A DNA stretch of 64,000 bases, taken from the NCBI GenBank assembly GCA_958296405.1, contig OY282519.1:2216132-2280131 (forward strand), written 5' to 3'. The notes below the pieces were generated by a model. It had not been told where the DNA came from, made no database searches, and was given only the letters and a program-made list of their open reading frames with translations. Shown here piece after piece: positions 7,909 to 16,738 of the stretch. Each line of letters opens with the position of its first letter. Position 1 is the first letter of the stretch. The translations under genes were made by a program, and so were the position numbers. Origin of the DNA: an uncultured Pseudomonadales bacterium. GTDB lineage: Bacteria > Pseudomonadota > Gammaproteobacteria > Pseudomonadales > Azotimanducaceae.

Positions 7909-9609
7909 ATGGACATGCAAGCGCTTTGGCGCCGCCTGAAGGCGTTTGGCCGTGCGCCGGCACCCACGCCCGCCGGCGCCGCGGCGCCGGTGTCTGCGCC
8001 CGATGTGCCCCCAACAGGCAGCGCCGTTCCGCCGGGCCTTGAGGCAACGCCGGGCATCATCCGGCTGTACGAGCAGGTCGGGCCGAGGTATCCGTGGTAC
8101 GTGAGCATCGTCAGCGTGCTTGGCTCATTCGCCACGCTGCTCACCGCCACCATCGTCAACGTGGCCATCCCAGACATCATGGGCAGCCTCGGCATGACCA
8201 TGGACGAAGCGCAAACCTTGGTGAGCGCGTTCTTGGCCGCCGGCACGGTGACGATGCTGATGACGGCGTGGTGCATCCGCGCCTTCGGCATCGCCCACAC
8301 CTACGTCTTTTGCCTCTGCGTCTTCATCGCCTCCTCGGTGCTTGGCGGCATCGCCGCGACGGCCGAGACGCTGTTCATCGCCCGCCTCCTGCAGGGCGCC
8401 GCTTCCGGGGTGGTGACGCCGCTCACCATGGTGTTGATCGCGCAGGTGTTTCCGGTGTCGAAGCGCGGCATGGGGATGGGCCTCATGGGCGTCGGCACGG
8501 TGCTCGCCCCGGCCCTCGCCCCCGCCATCGGCGGTTATCTGGTGGACAACCTTTCGTGGCGGTGGGTGTTCTACATGGCCATCCCATTTGCCGCGGCGAG
8601 CTTGCCGTTTGCGCTTGCCTTGTTTCCAGCCCGCGAGGAGCGCGGCCCGCGGCCGCCGTTCGATTGGGCCGGCTTGGTGCTGTGCTCCACGTTTCTGACG
8701 ACGCTGCTCATCGCCTTGACCGAAGCGCAAAGCGAAGGCTGGCACGACGATCGCGTCGTCATCGCGCTGGCCGTGAGCGTTGTCGCCCTCGTGGCGTGGA
8801 TTGCGTGGGACATGCGCGCGGCACAACCGCTGTTGAACTTGCGGCTGCTGCGCAATGGCCGTTTCGCCAGCGCCGCGCTCGTCACCTTCACGGTGGGGGC
8901 CGGGCTGTACGGCTCCACCTACGTGTTTCCCTTGTTCCTGATGGAGGTGTCGCGCCTCATCCCGACGGATGCAGGGTTGAGCATGGCGCCGGCCGGGTTC
9001 GCGATGGCGGCGATGTTCCCGCTTTCGGGCTACTTGGCAGACCGGGTGTCCGCGCGCAGCTTGGTCACGGTCGGCTTGGCGATGGTGGCGTGGGCCTGCT
9101 GGCTGATGCGCGATGCGGACGCCTTCACCCCGATCGTTGACATGCTGGGGTGGTACATCATCGGGCGCGTCGGCATGGCGCTCATTTTTCCGGGCTTGAA
9201 TGCCGCCGCCGTGAATGCCCTGCCGCTGGAACTCATCCCCGCCGGCAGCGGCATGATCAACTTCCTGCGCCAATTTGGCGGCGCGTTGGGGGTGAGCGCC
9301 CTGTCGTTCGTGCTGATTGAACGCAGCGCGGAGCATCAGCTGCGCGTGATGGAAACGCAAACGTGGGACAACAGCGCCATGATGGAGCTCATGCGGCTGG
9401 TGCAAGAGCAGCTCGCCTACGTCGGCTTGGTGGGCTACCAAGCGTTCGAGATGAGTTTCACCTATGTGCTCGCGGTGGTGAACACGCAAAGCGGCATGCT
9501 GGGCTACCGCGAGAGCTTCATCGCCTTGGCGGCGGTGCTGGCCTTGTCCATCCTGCCGACTTGGACCATGGGGCCGAACCGCTCGCTAGCCGCGCGCCCT
9601 GGCCGCTAG
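7909..9609 (+). CDS. DHA2-family (EmrB-like) MFS drug exporter
   Basis: The 566-residue polytopic protein has about 14 predicted membrane helices after a 60-residue Pro/Ala-rich cytoplasmic extension that is longer than usual. Family signatures include TATIVNVAIPDIMGSLGM in the first helix pair, RLLQGAASGVVTPLTMVLI, and the antiporter motif in helix 5 (LMGVGTVLAPALAPAIGGYL). It should use the proton gradient to pump substrates into the upstream HlyD-like adaptor. Its stop codon shares the tetranucleotide CTAG with the stop of the convergent CoA-transferase gene. Confidence 0.92.
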   Translation: MDMQALWRRLKAFGRAPAPTPAGAAAPVSAPDVPPTGSAVPPGLEATPGIIRLYEQVGPRYPWYVSIVSVLGSFATLLTATIVNVAIPDIMGSLGMTMDEAQTLVSAFLAAGTVTMLMTAWCIRAFGIAHTYVFCLCVFIASSVLGGIAATAETLFIARLLQGAASGVVTPLTMVLIAQVFPVSKRGMGMGLMGVGTVLAPALAPAIGGYLVDNLSWRWVFYMAIPFAAASLPFALALFPAREERGPRPPFDWAGLVLCSTFLTTLLIALTEAQSEGWHDDRVVIALAVSVVALVAWIAWDMRAAQPLLNLRLLRNGRFASAALVTFTVGAGLYGSTYVFPLFLMEVSRLIPTDAGLSMAPAGFAMAAMFPLSGYLADRVSARSLVTVGLAMVAWACWLMRDADAFTPIVDMLGWYIIGRVGMALIFPGLNAAAVNALPLELIPAGSGMINFLRQFGGALGVSALSFVLIERSAEHQLRVMETQTWDNSAMMELMRLVQEQLAYVGLVGYQAFEMSFTYVLAVVNTQSGMLGYRESFIALAAVLALSILPTWTMGPNRSLAARPGR

Positions 9610-10793
9610 CGGACGCTGCCGCTCTCCCGCAGCGCCGCGATTTCCGCGGTGGCAAAGCCGGCTTCGCGCAGCACCTCTTCGGTGTGCTCGCCGAGGCCGG
9701 GCGAAGGGCGGGAAAGCGCCGCCGGGGTGTCGCCAAAGCGCCCTGGGGGACGCGGCTGACGCATTCGGCCACCGACGGGATGTTCGAACTCGATGAGCGC
9801 CTCCATCGCCTGCACCTGCGGGTCTTCAATCACCTCGTCGCGGGTGTTGATCTTCGCGTAAGGCACTTGGTTGGCATCAAGGCGCTCGCACAGGGCCTCG
9901 GTTGAGAACTTGGCGTAGGCATCGTTCAAGAGCGCTTGAAACACGCCGGTGTTGGCTTGCCGCGCCGGCGGCGTGGAGAAGCGCTCGTCCTCCATCAGGT
10001 CGGGCAGTTCAAGGGCGCGGAACAGCCCCGCCCACTCGCCAGCTTTCACGGGCATCGTCGCAACGTGGCCGTCCGCTGTCTTGCGCACGAAGTAGGCGTG
10101 GTTGCCGAACGGAAACCGGGGCACGTCGTCGCCGACGAAGTGGAAGTTGGCCATGCTGTCTGGCCACAGGAAGAAGAGGCTCGCGTCCAGCATGGACACC
10201 TCGACGCGCTGGCCGGCGCCGGTGCGGCCGCGCGCCACCAACGCGGAGCAGATGGCTTGTGCCGCCGTCATGGAGGTGATCTTGTCGCAGATGAGCGTGT
10301 TGATCATCACCGGCGTCTCGCTGGCGGGGTCTGCCTGCAGCGAGGCGATGCCAGAAATAGCTTGGATGACGGCGTCGTAGACGCGCCGCCCCGCGTAGGG
10401 GCCGCTGCGCCCGACGCCGTTGATGGAAGCGAACACCAAGCCGGGGTTGAGGGCGCGCAACGCGTCGTAGCCAAAGCCCAAGCGCTCCATCACGCCGGGA
10501 CGAAAGTTCTCCATCAGCACATCCGCTGCGGCGATCAAGCGCCGCAAGGCATCCTTGCCGGGTTCCGTTGCAAGGTCGATGACGATGGAACGCTTGTTGC
10601 GGTTCATTTGCGCGAACGAGCCGTTCAGGCCATTGCGCGTATTGCGAAACGGCGCCCGCATGGCGTCGCCATCGGGTGGCGCTTCCACCTTCACCACGTC
10701 TGCGCCCTGATCGCCCAGAATCGCCGCGGCAATGGGGCCTGAGTAAATCGTGGTCATGTCGATGACCCGTATGCCGTCCAATGACCCTGCCAT
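9606..10793 (-). CDS. CaiB/BaiF-family (class III) CoA-transferase
   Basis: The 395-residue protein starts at ATG 10793 (MAGSLDGIRVIDMTTIYSGP). This class moves CoA between acids by a ping-pong mechanism through an Asp-linked acyl intermediate. Visible signatures are the N-terminal AAILGDQGADVVKVEAP, RNKRSIVIDLATEPG, LMENFRPGVMERLGFGYDAL and the catalytic segment GQRVEVSMLDASLFFL, which retains the nucleophilic Asp. Length is normal for the family. It is convergent with the MFS gene and divergent from the response regulator. The substrate is unknown; nearby acyl-CoA and hydroxyacid genes suggest organic-acid activation. Confidence 0.92.
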   Translation of the reverse strand: MAGSLDGIRVIDMTTIYSGPIAAAILGDQGADVVKVEAPPDGDAMRAPFRNTRNGLNGSFAQMNRNKRSIVIDLATEPGKDALRRLIAAADVLMENFRPGVMERLGFGYDALRALNPGLVFASINGVGRSGPYAGRRVYDAVIQAISGIASLQADPASETPVMINTLICDKITSMTAAQAICSALVARGRTGAGQRVEVSMLDASLFFLWPDSMANFHFVGDDVPRFPFGNHAYFVRKTADGHVATMPVKAGEWAGLFRALELPDLMEDERFSTPPARQANTGVFQALLNDAYAKFSTEALCERLDANQVPYAKINTRDEVIEDPQVQAMEALIEFEHPVGGRMRQPRPPGRFGDTPAALSRPSPGLGEHTEEVLREAGFATAEIAALRESGSVR

Positions 10794-11038
10794 GCTGCCG
10801 TTCCCGCTCGCCTCGTTGCGGCCAATTATGCGATGGGAAGGCGGTTGCGGTGCAAACCGCGGGCTGCCGCCACTTGCCATAGACTTGGATGCAGTCCGGC
10901 ATCCGCCGGCGCCGTAGCCATTGGTTCGTTCGGTTCGGCTCGGTGGGTGCCGCGGCCGCGCCGCAAGCCTGCCATGCCGCATCGGGCTCGTGGACAGCGC
11001 GGCCATGTTCGCAGCAGCAGAGGGTTGAGCCTTGAGCC

Positions 11039-11716
11039 ATGCGTAAGGTGTTGGTGGTGGACGACCACGCGCACATCCGCGATGTGGTGGCGTTCGCCTT
11101 GCGGCGCGGTGGCTTCGAGCCGGTGGAAGCAGGCGATGGGCGCGTGGCGTTGGATGCGTTCGAGCGCGAATCGCCAGACCTCATCATCCTTGATGTGCTG
11201 ATGCCGGAACTCGACGGCATGGCGGTGTGCCAAGCGATTCGGCGCGTGTCGAACGTGCCGATCCTGCTGTTGTCCTCCAAGGACGCTGAACCGGATCGCA
11301 TCGCAGGTTTGGAAGCCGGCGGCGACGACTACATGGTGAAGCCCTTCAGCCCTCGCGAATTGGTGGCCAAAGTGCGCGCCATGTTCCGCCGCATGGACGC
11401 GCTGCTCGAGGGTGATGGCCGCCCGCTCACGGTGGGGGCGCTGGTGATCGACACGGCAGCGCGGCGGGTGGAGGTGCGCGGCCACGCCGTGACGCTCACG
11501 CCCATCGAGTTCGGCTTGCTCGCCACCTTGGCGCGCCGGGCGGGCAATGTCGTCGCCCGCGAGATGCTGATGCGCGGCGCCTACGCCCCACGCCGCATCG
11601 TCAGCGACCGCACCATCGACAGCCATGTGCGCCGCCTGCGCGAGAAACTCAAGGTGAGCGGCGGCGACCCCATCGAAACGGTGTACGGCGTGGGGTACCG
11701 GCTGACGTTTGATTAG
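11039..11716 (+). CDS. OmpR/PhoB-family response regulator, orphan
   Basis: The 225-residue protein has an N-terminal receiver (acidic pair D8-D9, phospho-acceptor D52 in LIILDVLMPELDG, conserved K101 in VKPFSP) and a C-terminal winged-helix DNA-binding domain (TLTPIEFGLLATLARRAG and IVSDRTIDSHVRRLREKL). On phosphorylation such proteins dimerise and bind direct repeats at promoters. No histidine kinase adjoins it, so its partner is elsewhere or it works without one. The upstream 245-bp gap is divergent with the CoA-transferase gene, which is a plausible target. A hairpin follows the stop. Confidence 0.93.
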   Translation: MRKVLVVDDHAHIRDVVAFALRRGGFEPVEAGDGRVALDAFERESPDLIILDVLMPELDGMAVCQAIRRVSNVPILLLSSKDAEPDRIAGLEAGGDDYMVKPFSPRELVAKVRAMFRRMDALLEGDGRPLTVGALVIDTAARRVEVRGHAVTLTPIEFGLLATLARRAGNVVAREMLMRGAYAPRRIVSDRTIDSHVRRLREKLKVSGGDPIETVYGVGYRLTFD

Positions 11717-11727
11717 GGGTTGGCGCT

Positions 11728-11750
11728 GGCAGTGGGGCTGCCCCATTGCT
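11728..11750. terminator. hairpin between convergent genes
   Basis: CAGTGGGG-CTG-CCCCATTG forms a stem of about eight pairs with a three-base loop, 12 bases after the response-regulator stop and before the end of the convergent dehydrogenase gene. There is no T-run, so termination is inferred from position only. Confidence 0.4.
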
Positions 11751-11820
11751 TGCCACAGGGTAGAGAGCACAGCCGGCAACGCTGCGTCGCGCACCAAGGC
11801 GTGGGCGCACCGCCCCGCAA

Positions 11821-12792
11821 TCAGTAACCCAGCGCTTTGTCGACCACGCCTTCCAATGGGGCGCCGGCCACGAGGTTCTCCAGATTGCGGACGAAGCGAT
11901 CCATGTTGCGGCTGGCGCGGAACTGGCTCGCGCCGGCGGTGTGGGGCGTCATGGCGACGTTCGCCAATGCCCACAGGCGGCTCTCGGCCGGCAGCGGCTC
12001 ACGGGGTGCCACGTCGAGCGCGGCGCCGCGCAGTTGGCCGCCCTCAAGGGCCGCGATGAGGTCTTCTTCCACCATCACCTCGCCGCGCGTCACATTGACG
12101 AGCCACGCGCCTGGCTTCATCTGCGCGAAGGCGCCGGCGTTGAACTTGGCGCGCGTCTCTGGCGTCAGCGGGCAGCAGATGGCGAGCACATCCGAGGTCG
12201 CCAACAGGTTCGCAAAGCCATCCGGCGGCGCGACCGCATCCACTTCGGCGGAACCCGGCACGGCGTCCCGGTCTAGCGCCTGCACCCTCATGCCGAACGC
12301 CGCGGCGCGACGCGCCATCGCGCGGCCCGTGCCGCCGAAGCCGAAGATGCCCATGGTCAAGCCCGTGAGCTCGACCTCCTGGCGGCGCATCTCGGGCCGA
12401 TGGTTCCAAGCGTCTGGCCCCAACCGCTGCGCTGTGGCCAACTGGCGGGTGAGCATCAACAGCAGGCCAAAGGCGTGATCTGCCAGATGCTCTCCCACCA
12501 GCCCCTTCTCGCTGGTGAGAACGACATCGCTCGCCTTGAACTCGTCGTAGAGGAAGGCGTCCACGCCGGAAGCGATGGCATGCACCCAGCGCAGCCGCGG
12601 CGCCGCCAAGAACATTTCGCGAGAGACGAAGCCGAGCACGACATCCGCATCCGTGATGTGCGTCAGCGCGTCCCGATAGCTCGACGTCACCACCTCGGCG
12701 CCTTCGGCGGCGGCGCGGATGTGCGCCAGATCGGCCGCGGACACCTCCGGCAGCGTGAGCCCGGGAATGATCAAAACCTTGCGTGGCACCAT
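11821..12792 (-). CDS. D-2-hydroxyacid dehydrogenase (NAD-binding)
   Basis: The 323-residue protein starts at ATG 12792. The nucleotide-binding signature is GIFGFGGTGRAMARRAAAFG (about residues 155-175). Catalytic elements appear in order: the Arg in VNVTRGEVMVEEDL, the Glu in DVAPREPLP, and the His in TPHTAG. The family reduces 2-oxoacids or oxidises D-2-hydroxyacids with NAD(P)H. The gene lies 78 bp downstream of the hydratase gene on the same strand, and the two probably share a transcript in a small organic-acid pathway. The exact substrate is not predictable. Confidence 0.9.
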   Translation of the reverse strand: MVPRKVLIIPGLTLPEVSAADLAHIRAAAEGAEVVTSSYRDALTHITDADVVLGFVSREMFLAAPRLRWVHAIASGVDAFLYDEFKASDVVLTSEKGLVGEHLADHAFGLLLMLTRQLATAQRLGPDAWNHRPEMRRQEVELTGLTMGIFGFGGTGRAMARRAAAFGMRVQALDRDAVPGSAEVDAVAPPDGFANLLATSDVLAICCPLTPETRAKFNAGAFAQMKPGAWLVNVTRGEVMVEEDLIAALEGGQLRGAALDVAPREPLPAESRLWALANVAMTPHTAGASQFRASRNMDRFVRNLENLVAGAPLEGVVDKALGY

Positions 12793-12870
12793 GTTTACCT
12801 CAACTCTTCCTGTCGCGCGGCGCACCCTTGGACGCCGCATCCAACCCTTCGGCGCCAACGCCGGCCGGCT

Positions 12871-13554
12871 TCATGCGAACACCACCTCCACCTTGCCCAA
12901 GGCCGCGCCGAAGTCTCCCGACCAGCGTGAGGGCGCGGTGACGCGCTGACGCCCGAAGGCGCCGGTGATGACACGCTGGCCGGGTTCCAAGCGCCGCCCG
13001 AAGCGGCCAAGCTGCGCGGCGAGCGCGGCGATGGAGGCGAAATGGTCATCGATGTGGCCGCGGGCGGGCACGCTCACCTGCGCTGCCCCATCGCGGGCGA
13101 GCGTCACTTCCAAGCCGTCCAAGTCGATCCCTTCAAGGGGGCGCTCGGCACCGGCGACGATGCCCCATTGCGAGAGGTTGTCTGCAAGCCGAGCCGCCAT
13201 GGACGCATTCGCCGAAAGCCGCGGCTCGTTGATCTCGAACCCTGCCGCCACGCTCGCCACCGCCGCCTTGGCGGCCGCGGCGGACACCTCGCCCGCAAGC
13301 TCGGCGCCTATCGTGAAGCACACCTCGTTCTCAACCCCGATGGACTTGAACTCGGCCAAGCTCAGCGTGGCGCCGCTCGCGAACACGCGCTCTGCCAAGA
13401 TGTGGCCAAAGGGACGGAAGCCCGCGCCCATCGCATCTTTCGATGCGCCGGAAGTGAGTCCCACCTTCCAGCCCGCCAAGCGAGCACCGTTGGCGAGCTT
13501 CGCATCCAGCGCGTCAAGTTGCCGCTGCAAACCTTGGTCGCGTTCGTCGCGCAT
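12871..13554 (-). CDS. 2-keto-4-pentenoate hydratase-like (fumarylacetoacetase superfamily) protein
   Basis: The 227 residues match the MhpD/HpaH-like hydratase and decarboxylase branch: GWKVGLTSGASKDAMG, the metal-ligand region SIGVENEVCFTIG, ASVAAGFEINEPRL, and the C-terminal GQRVITGAFGRQRVTAPSRW. Such enzymes hydrate 2-hydroxy-alka-2,4-dienoates after aromatic ring cleavage or decarboxylate 4-oxalocrotonate. The N-terminus is slightly short compared with MhpD. It begins 98 bp from the divergent amidohydrolase gene. Co-occurrence with a hydroxyacid dehydrogenase fits meta-cleavage product metabolism, though no ring-cleavage dioxygenase is present. Confidence 0.85.
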   Translation of the reverse strand: MRDERDQGLQRQLDALDAKLANGARLAGWKVGLTSGASKDAMGAGFRPFGHILAERVFASGATLSLAEFKSIGVENEVCFTIGAELAGEVSAAAAKAAVASVAAGFEINEPRLSANASMAARLADNLSQWGIVAGAERPLEGIDLDGLEVTLARDGAAQVSVPARGHIDDHFASIAALAAQLGRFGRRLEPGQRVITGAFGRQRVTAPSRWSGDFGAALGKVEVVFA

Positions 13555-13652
13555 TGTCCTGCTTCAACCCTTTAGAACCGCGGGGGCGCCCGGCAGACGC
13601 TCACGCAGAATACGATAAGCTACCGCGCAGTTCGAACGCTGGGGGAGCCACC

Positions 13653-14768
13653 ATGCGCAATGGCTATCGGATCATCGACACGGACGCACACCAGATGGAG
13701 CCGCCGACCATCTGGCGAGACTACATCGATTCTGCCTTTGCAGACCGGGCGCCGAAGATTGGCGACATCGGCGGCGGCCGCCCGGGCATGGTGGTGGAAG
13801 GCGCGCCGATCACCAAACAGGACGGCAACTATCCCATGCACTCCAAGGAGTTCTTGGAAGCCGCCGCCCGCGGCATGGAAAAGCATGAGGCGGCGCGGGC
13901 CGCCGGGTTCAATCCAGACAGCCGCTTGCAGGACATGGACGAGCACGGCGTGGATGCCCAAGTGATCTACCCCACCGTCGGCGGGCAGATGCTCGGCAAG
14001 CCGTTTGAAGACACCGAACTGCTGGCCGCGGTGTGCCGCGCCTACAACGATTGGAGCTTGGAGTACTGCTCGGCGGCGCCGAAGCGGCTGCGCATGGCGG
14101 CGATGCTGCCGGTTCAAGCGCCAGACCTTGCCATCGAGGAAGCCCGCCGCGCCGCCGAGCGCGGCGCCGCGTGCTTCTATGTGCGCCCCAACCCGACGGC
14201 CGGCCGCAACCTCTACCACGCGGATTACGAGCCGTTGTGGAGCGCGTTGGAAGGCTTGGGGCTGCCGATGTGCATCCACGATTCCGGCTCCCCGTACCTG
14301 CCGTCCTACGGCGACCGCATGGAAACCCACACGTCCGGGCACATCATCGCGCACCCCTTCGAGGCGATGGTGGCGATGATGAGCCTCATTTGGTTCGGCG
14401 TGATCGAGCGCCACCCGCGGCTCGCCGTGGTGCATGTGGAAGCGGATGCCGGGTGGCTGCCGTACTGGCTGCAACGGATGGAGCAGCATTGGGAGTTCTC
14501 CGGCAACGCGGAGCATCCCGAGCTCACGCAGCGCCCAACGGATTACTTCAAGTCCAACTTCTTGGTGGCGTGCCGGGGCGATGAGATGACGCTGCCTTCG
14601 GTGTGCGACCTCGTTGGCGACGATTACGTCACCTTCAACACAGACTACCCGCACCCAGACGGCACTTGGCCCTTGGGCTTGGAGCATCTCGAACGCCAGC
14701 CGCTGCCCGAAGCGAGCATCCGCAAGATTTTCTGGGACAACGCGGCGCCCGTGTTCGGCGTGGCGTGA
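13653..14768 (+). CDS. amidohydrolase-2 family metal-dependent hydrolase or decarboxylase
   Basis: The 371-residue TIM-barrel protein starts at ATG 13653 after a strong GGGGGAG site. It opens with RIIDTDAHQMEPPTIW, where the usual first HxH is replaced by DAH, as in many members of this branch. Other landmarks are DMDEHGVDAQVIYPTVGG, MCIHDSGSPY, VHVEADAGWLPYWLQRMEQHW and a C-terminal active-site Asp in FNTDYPHPDGTWPLG. Related proteins (ACMSD-like) decarboxylate or hydrolyse ring-derived acids. A paralogue of the same superfamily lies at 54.2-55.4 kb. Confidence 0.87.
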   Translation: MRNGYRIIDTDAHQMEPPTIWRDYIDSAFADRAPKIGDIGGGRPGMVVEGAPITKQDGNYPMHSKEFLEAAARGMEKHEAARAAGFNPDSRLQDMDEHGVDAQVIYPTVGGQMLGKPFEDTELLAAVCRAYNDWSLEYCSAAPKRLRMAAMLPVQAPDLAIEEARRAAERGAACFYVRPNPTAGRNLYHADYEPLWSALEGLGLPMCIHDSGSPYLPSYGDRMETHTSGHIIAHPFEAMVAMMSLIWFGVIERHPRLAVVHVEADAGWLPYWLQRMEQHWEFSGNAEHPELTQRPTDYFKSNFLVACRGDEMTLPSVCDLVGDDYVTFNTDYPHPDGTWPLGLEHLERQPLPEASIRKIFWDNAAPVFGVA

Positions 14769-14834
14769 GGGCAGGGCGTGGGCTTCGGGCAGCGCGGGCG
14801 GCTTTGGGCTTGGCGATGCGGCTGCCAGCCCCGC

Positions 14835-15149
14835 TCAGTGTGGCCGCTTGGTCGGGTAGTAGCGTTGGCCGTCGAACTTGTCGAAGTAGGCGCCGAGCCA
14901 AGGATGGTTGATCTGCGTTGAATCTTTCGCGGGGTCGAGGTGCCGCTCCGCCACGTAGGTGGCTTGGGGCGCGCCATCCACAAGGACGTGATACCACGGC
15001 CGGTCTTTCGGCGGGCGGCTCTTCGCCATTTCCTCGTACCACGCTTCGCTCAGGTTGAATTCCGCGTCCACGCCGCAGACCACGCCTCGATAGTCGAAGC
15101 GGTTGTGCTCTACGAGCTGTCCAACGAAGAACCGGGCACCCGCACTCAT
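14835..15149 (-). CDS. hspQ: heat-shock protein HspQ
   Basis: The 104-residue protein has family hallmarks: FFVGQLVEHNRFDYRGVV near the N-terminus, the central PWYHVLVDGAPQATYVAERH, and the C-terminal NHPWLGAYFDKFDGQRY. HspQ (YccV) promotes degradation by acting as a Lon specificity factor and was first described as binding hemimethylated DNA. It stands alone, convergent with the amidohydrolase gene, with 215 bp upstream in which I see no clear heat-shock promoter. Its length is normal. Confidence 0.9.
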   Translation of the reverse strand: MSAGARFFVGQLVEHNRFDYRGVVCGVDAEFNLSEAWYEEMAKSRPPKDRPWYHVLVDGAPQATYVAERHLDPAKDSTQINHPWLGAYFDKFDGQRYYPTKRPH

Positions 15150-15364
15150 GCTATGTGGTTGGCTGCTTCCTTTCCTGTGCTCGCATTATCGCCCGCTGGG
15201 ACGCGGCGGGGCGGCCAGCGAGGGTGGCGGCAGCCATGCCGGCCACCTCCCCGGGCCGCCGCTCGAGCTAGGGCTTAAGCGCAGCAAGCCGACGCGGCCC
15301 GCCCCCCGCAAAGGCGTGGAGGGCGAGGCGGCCCGCTTGTGCGCGACCGCCACGCACCAACGCT

Positions 15365-15694
15365 TCAGCCTTTGATGCGCGTGTACACCCGCGTCACCAC
15401 GATCGCCACAATGGAGCTCAGGTAAAGTAGCTGGAGCTGATCGATGATCGCATCCAGGTGATTCCCAATGAACTGGATGTGAGACAGCACGTTCGCGTCC
15501 GCCGCGACGTGCAGGCCGATGGCCACGACCACGAACATTGTGGAATCTTCCGCATCCAGCGTCATGAAGCCGTACGCGAGCCCTAGGACGACGAGCACTA
15601 GCGGCAGCAACGCCATTGGCACCGTGCCCGGTGCCAACCCCTCAATGATTGCCGCGAGCGCGCCCAAACCGAAGATGATGCGCATTTCCATCAT
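15365..15694 (-). CDS. small integral membrane protein
   Basis: The 109-residue hydrophobic protein has about four predicted helices (about 5-25, 27-47, 52-70, 85-104) and no recognised family. It has no catalytic motif, and charged residues are confined to loops. The ATG at 15694 is preceded by a weak ribosome site. It is flanked by HspQ and by an insertion-sequence end remnant. Confidence 0.55.
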   Translation of the reverse strand: MMEMRIIFGLGALAAIIEGLAPGTVPMALLPLVLVVLGLAYGFMTLDAEDSTMFVVVAIGLHVAADANVLSHIQFIGNHLDAIIDQLQLLYLSSIVAIVVTRVYTRIKG

Positions 15695-15849
15695 TCAATC
15701 CCCTGTCTCCGATGTGAAGCCACAGTGCGCCTTGCGCCGGCCAACGGAGATCGAGCCTGATGCTGCCTAGGCCACGAATCGCCGATGACAGACAACGCAC
15801 CGACAGGCACCGTAACACAAGACAGCGGCTGGGGTAGCGCGGCTTCATG

Positions 15850-15880
15850 TGTGAGCGCAAAGTAGAAATGTCCCCTTCTG
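15850..15880 (+). repeat. solitary insertion-sequence terminal repeat (remnant of the IS at 27.4 kb type)
   Basis: TGTGAGCGCAAAGTAGAAA and the following ATGTCCCCTTCTG match the left terminal repeat of the complete element at 27374 in 22 of the first 25 bases. No transposase sequence or opposite end lies nearby, so this is a solo end. It sits in the 317-bp gap 15695-16011, which otherwise holds only the promoter region of the EthD gene and a CTCGAG inverted pair. Confidence 0.75.
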
Positions 15881-16011
15881 CCGGCGTCGCAGCCGATGAA
15901 GCGCCGGTGCGAGTCCAGCCCCCAAGGTCTCGAGGCGATCAACTCACTCGAGGGAGGCTTCATGCGCGGGCGACGTATCATCCCCCCAAGCATCGTGGCG
16001 GAGGCACGTCG

Positions 16012-16665
16012 GTGATTAAGCAAACGAGTTTCTTCAAACGTCGGCGAGACCTTGCGCCGGATGACTTTCGGGCGTACTGGCGGGGGCGCCATGCGGATGT
16101 GGTGCGCCGCATCAAGGGGCTCGTGCGCTATGTGCAGAACCATGCGGTGGGCGGGGACGCGGAGCGCGGGTTCGATGGCATCGCGGAGGTGTGGTTCGAG
16201 GACAAGGATGCGATGCGGGCCAGCGCTGGCTCGCCGGAACTGGCCGCGGTGCGGGCGGACGAGGCGAACTTCATCGATGCAGACAGCATGGCCGCCATCA
16301 TCTGTGACGAGTGGGTGCTCAAGGATGGCGAGGTGCCGCCGGGTGCCGCCAAGCTGATGGCGCTGGTCTCACGCCGCGCGGACAAGGCGCCGGAGGCGTT
16401 TCAAGCCATCTATCGGGACGAGTTTGGCCCCATGGTGGCGGCGGTGCCCGGCGTTGCCCGCTATGTGCAGGCGCACTGCCGGCCCGGCATCTATCGCGCC
16501 GGCGGCGAGCCGGCCCGGGATGCGGTGGCGTCTCTGTGGGTAGCCGGCGGAGCGCCCGCGCTCGCCACGCCCGAAATGGCGGAAGTGGTGGCATTCGAGC
16601 GCAACTTCATCGACGTTGGGCGCACCAGCGCCAGCTGGGTGGAGGAGGTTGAAATCCCGCTTTGA
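16012..16665 (+). CDS. EthD-domain protein (two ferredoxin-like halves)
   Basis: The 217-residue protein starts at GTG 16012, preceded by GGAGG about eight bases upstream. Each half reads as an EthD-type dimeric alpha-beta barrel: IKQTSFFKRRRDLAPDDF with YWRGRHADVV and a VRYVQNH strand, then KLMALVSRRADKAPEAF with GVARYVQAH. EthD proteins accompany degradation pathways (ether cleavage, polyketide cyclisation) and often act as small lyases or product chaperones. The duplicated domain suggests it forms an intramolecular dimer. A longer frame upstream runs through the IS remnant and is not credible as coding. Confidence 0.82.
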   Translation: MIKQTSFFKRRRDLAPDDFRAYWRGRHADVVRRIKGLVRYVQNHAVGGDAERGFDGIAEVWFEDKDAMRASAGSPELAAVRADEANFIDADSMAAIICDEWVLKDGEVPPGAAKLMALVSRRADKAPEAFQAIYRDEFGPMVAAVPGVARYVQAHCRPGIYRAGGEPARDAVASLWVAGGAPALATPEMAEVVAFERNFIDVGRTSASWVEEVEIPL

Positions 16666-16738
16666 GCAGCGGGGTTCGCTAAGCGCCTCCGCGTCTCGTC
16701 GCAGCTTGATGTAGACAGGTGCCTTGAACGTCAGAACG

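Noticed and set aside
8125-9489. Antisense open frame across the MFS exporter
   Set aside because: It is a His/Arg-rich shadow with no recognisable protein features, while the sense strand is a textbook 14-helix exporter.
15847-16011. Upstream extension of the EthD protein through the IS remnant
   Set aside because: The extra 55 codons translate the terminal repeat itself and have no family match; the GTG at 16012 has a proper ribosome site.
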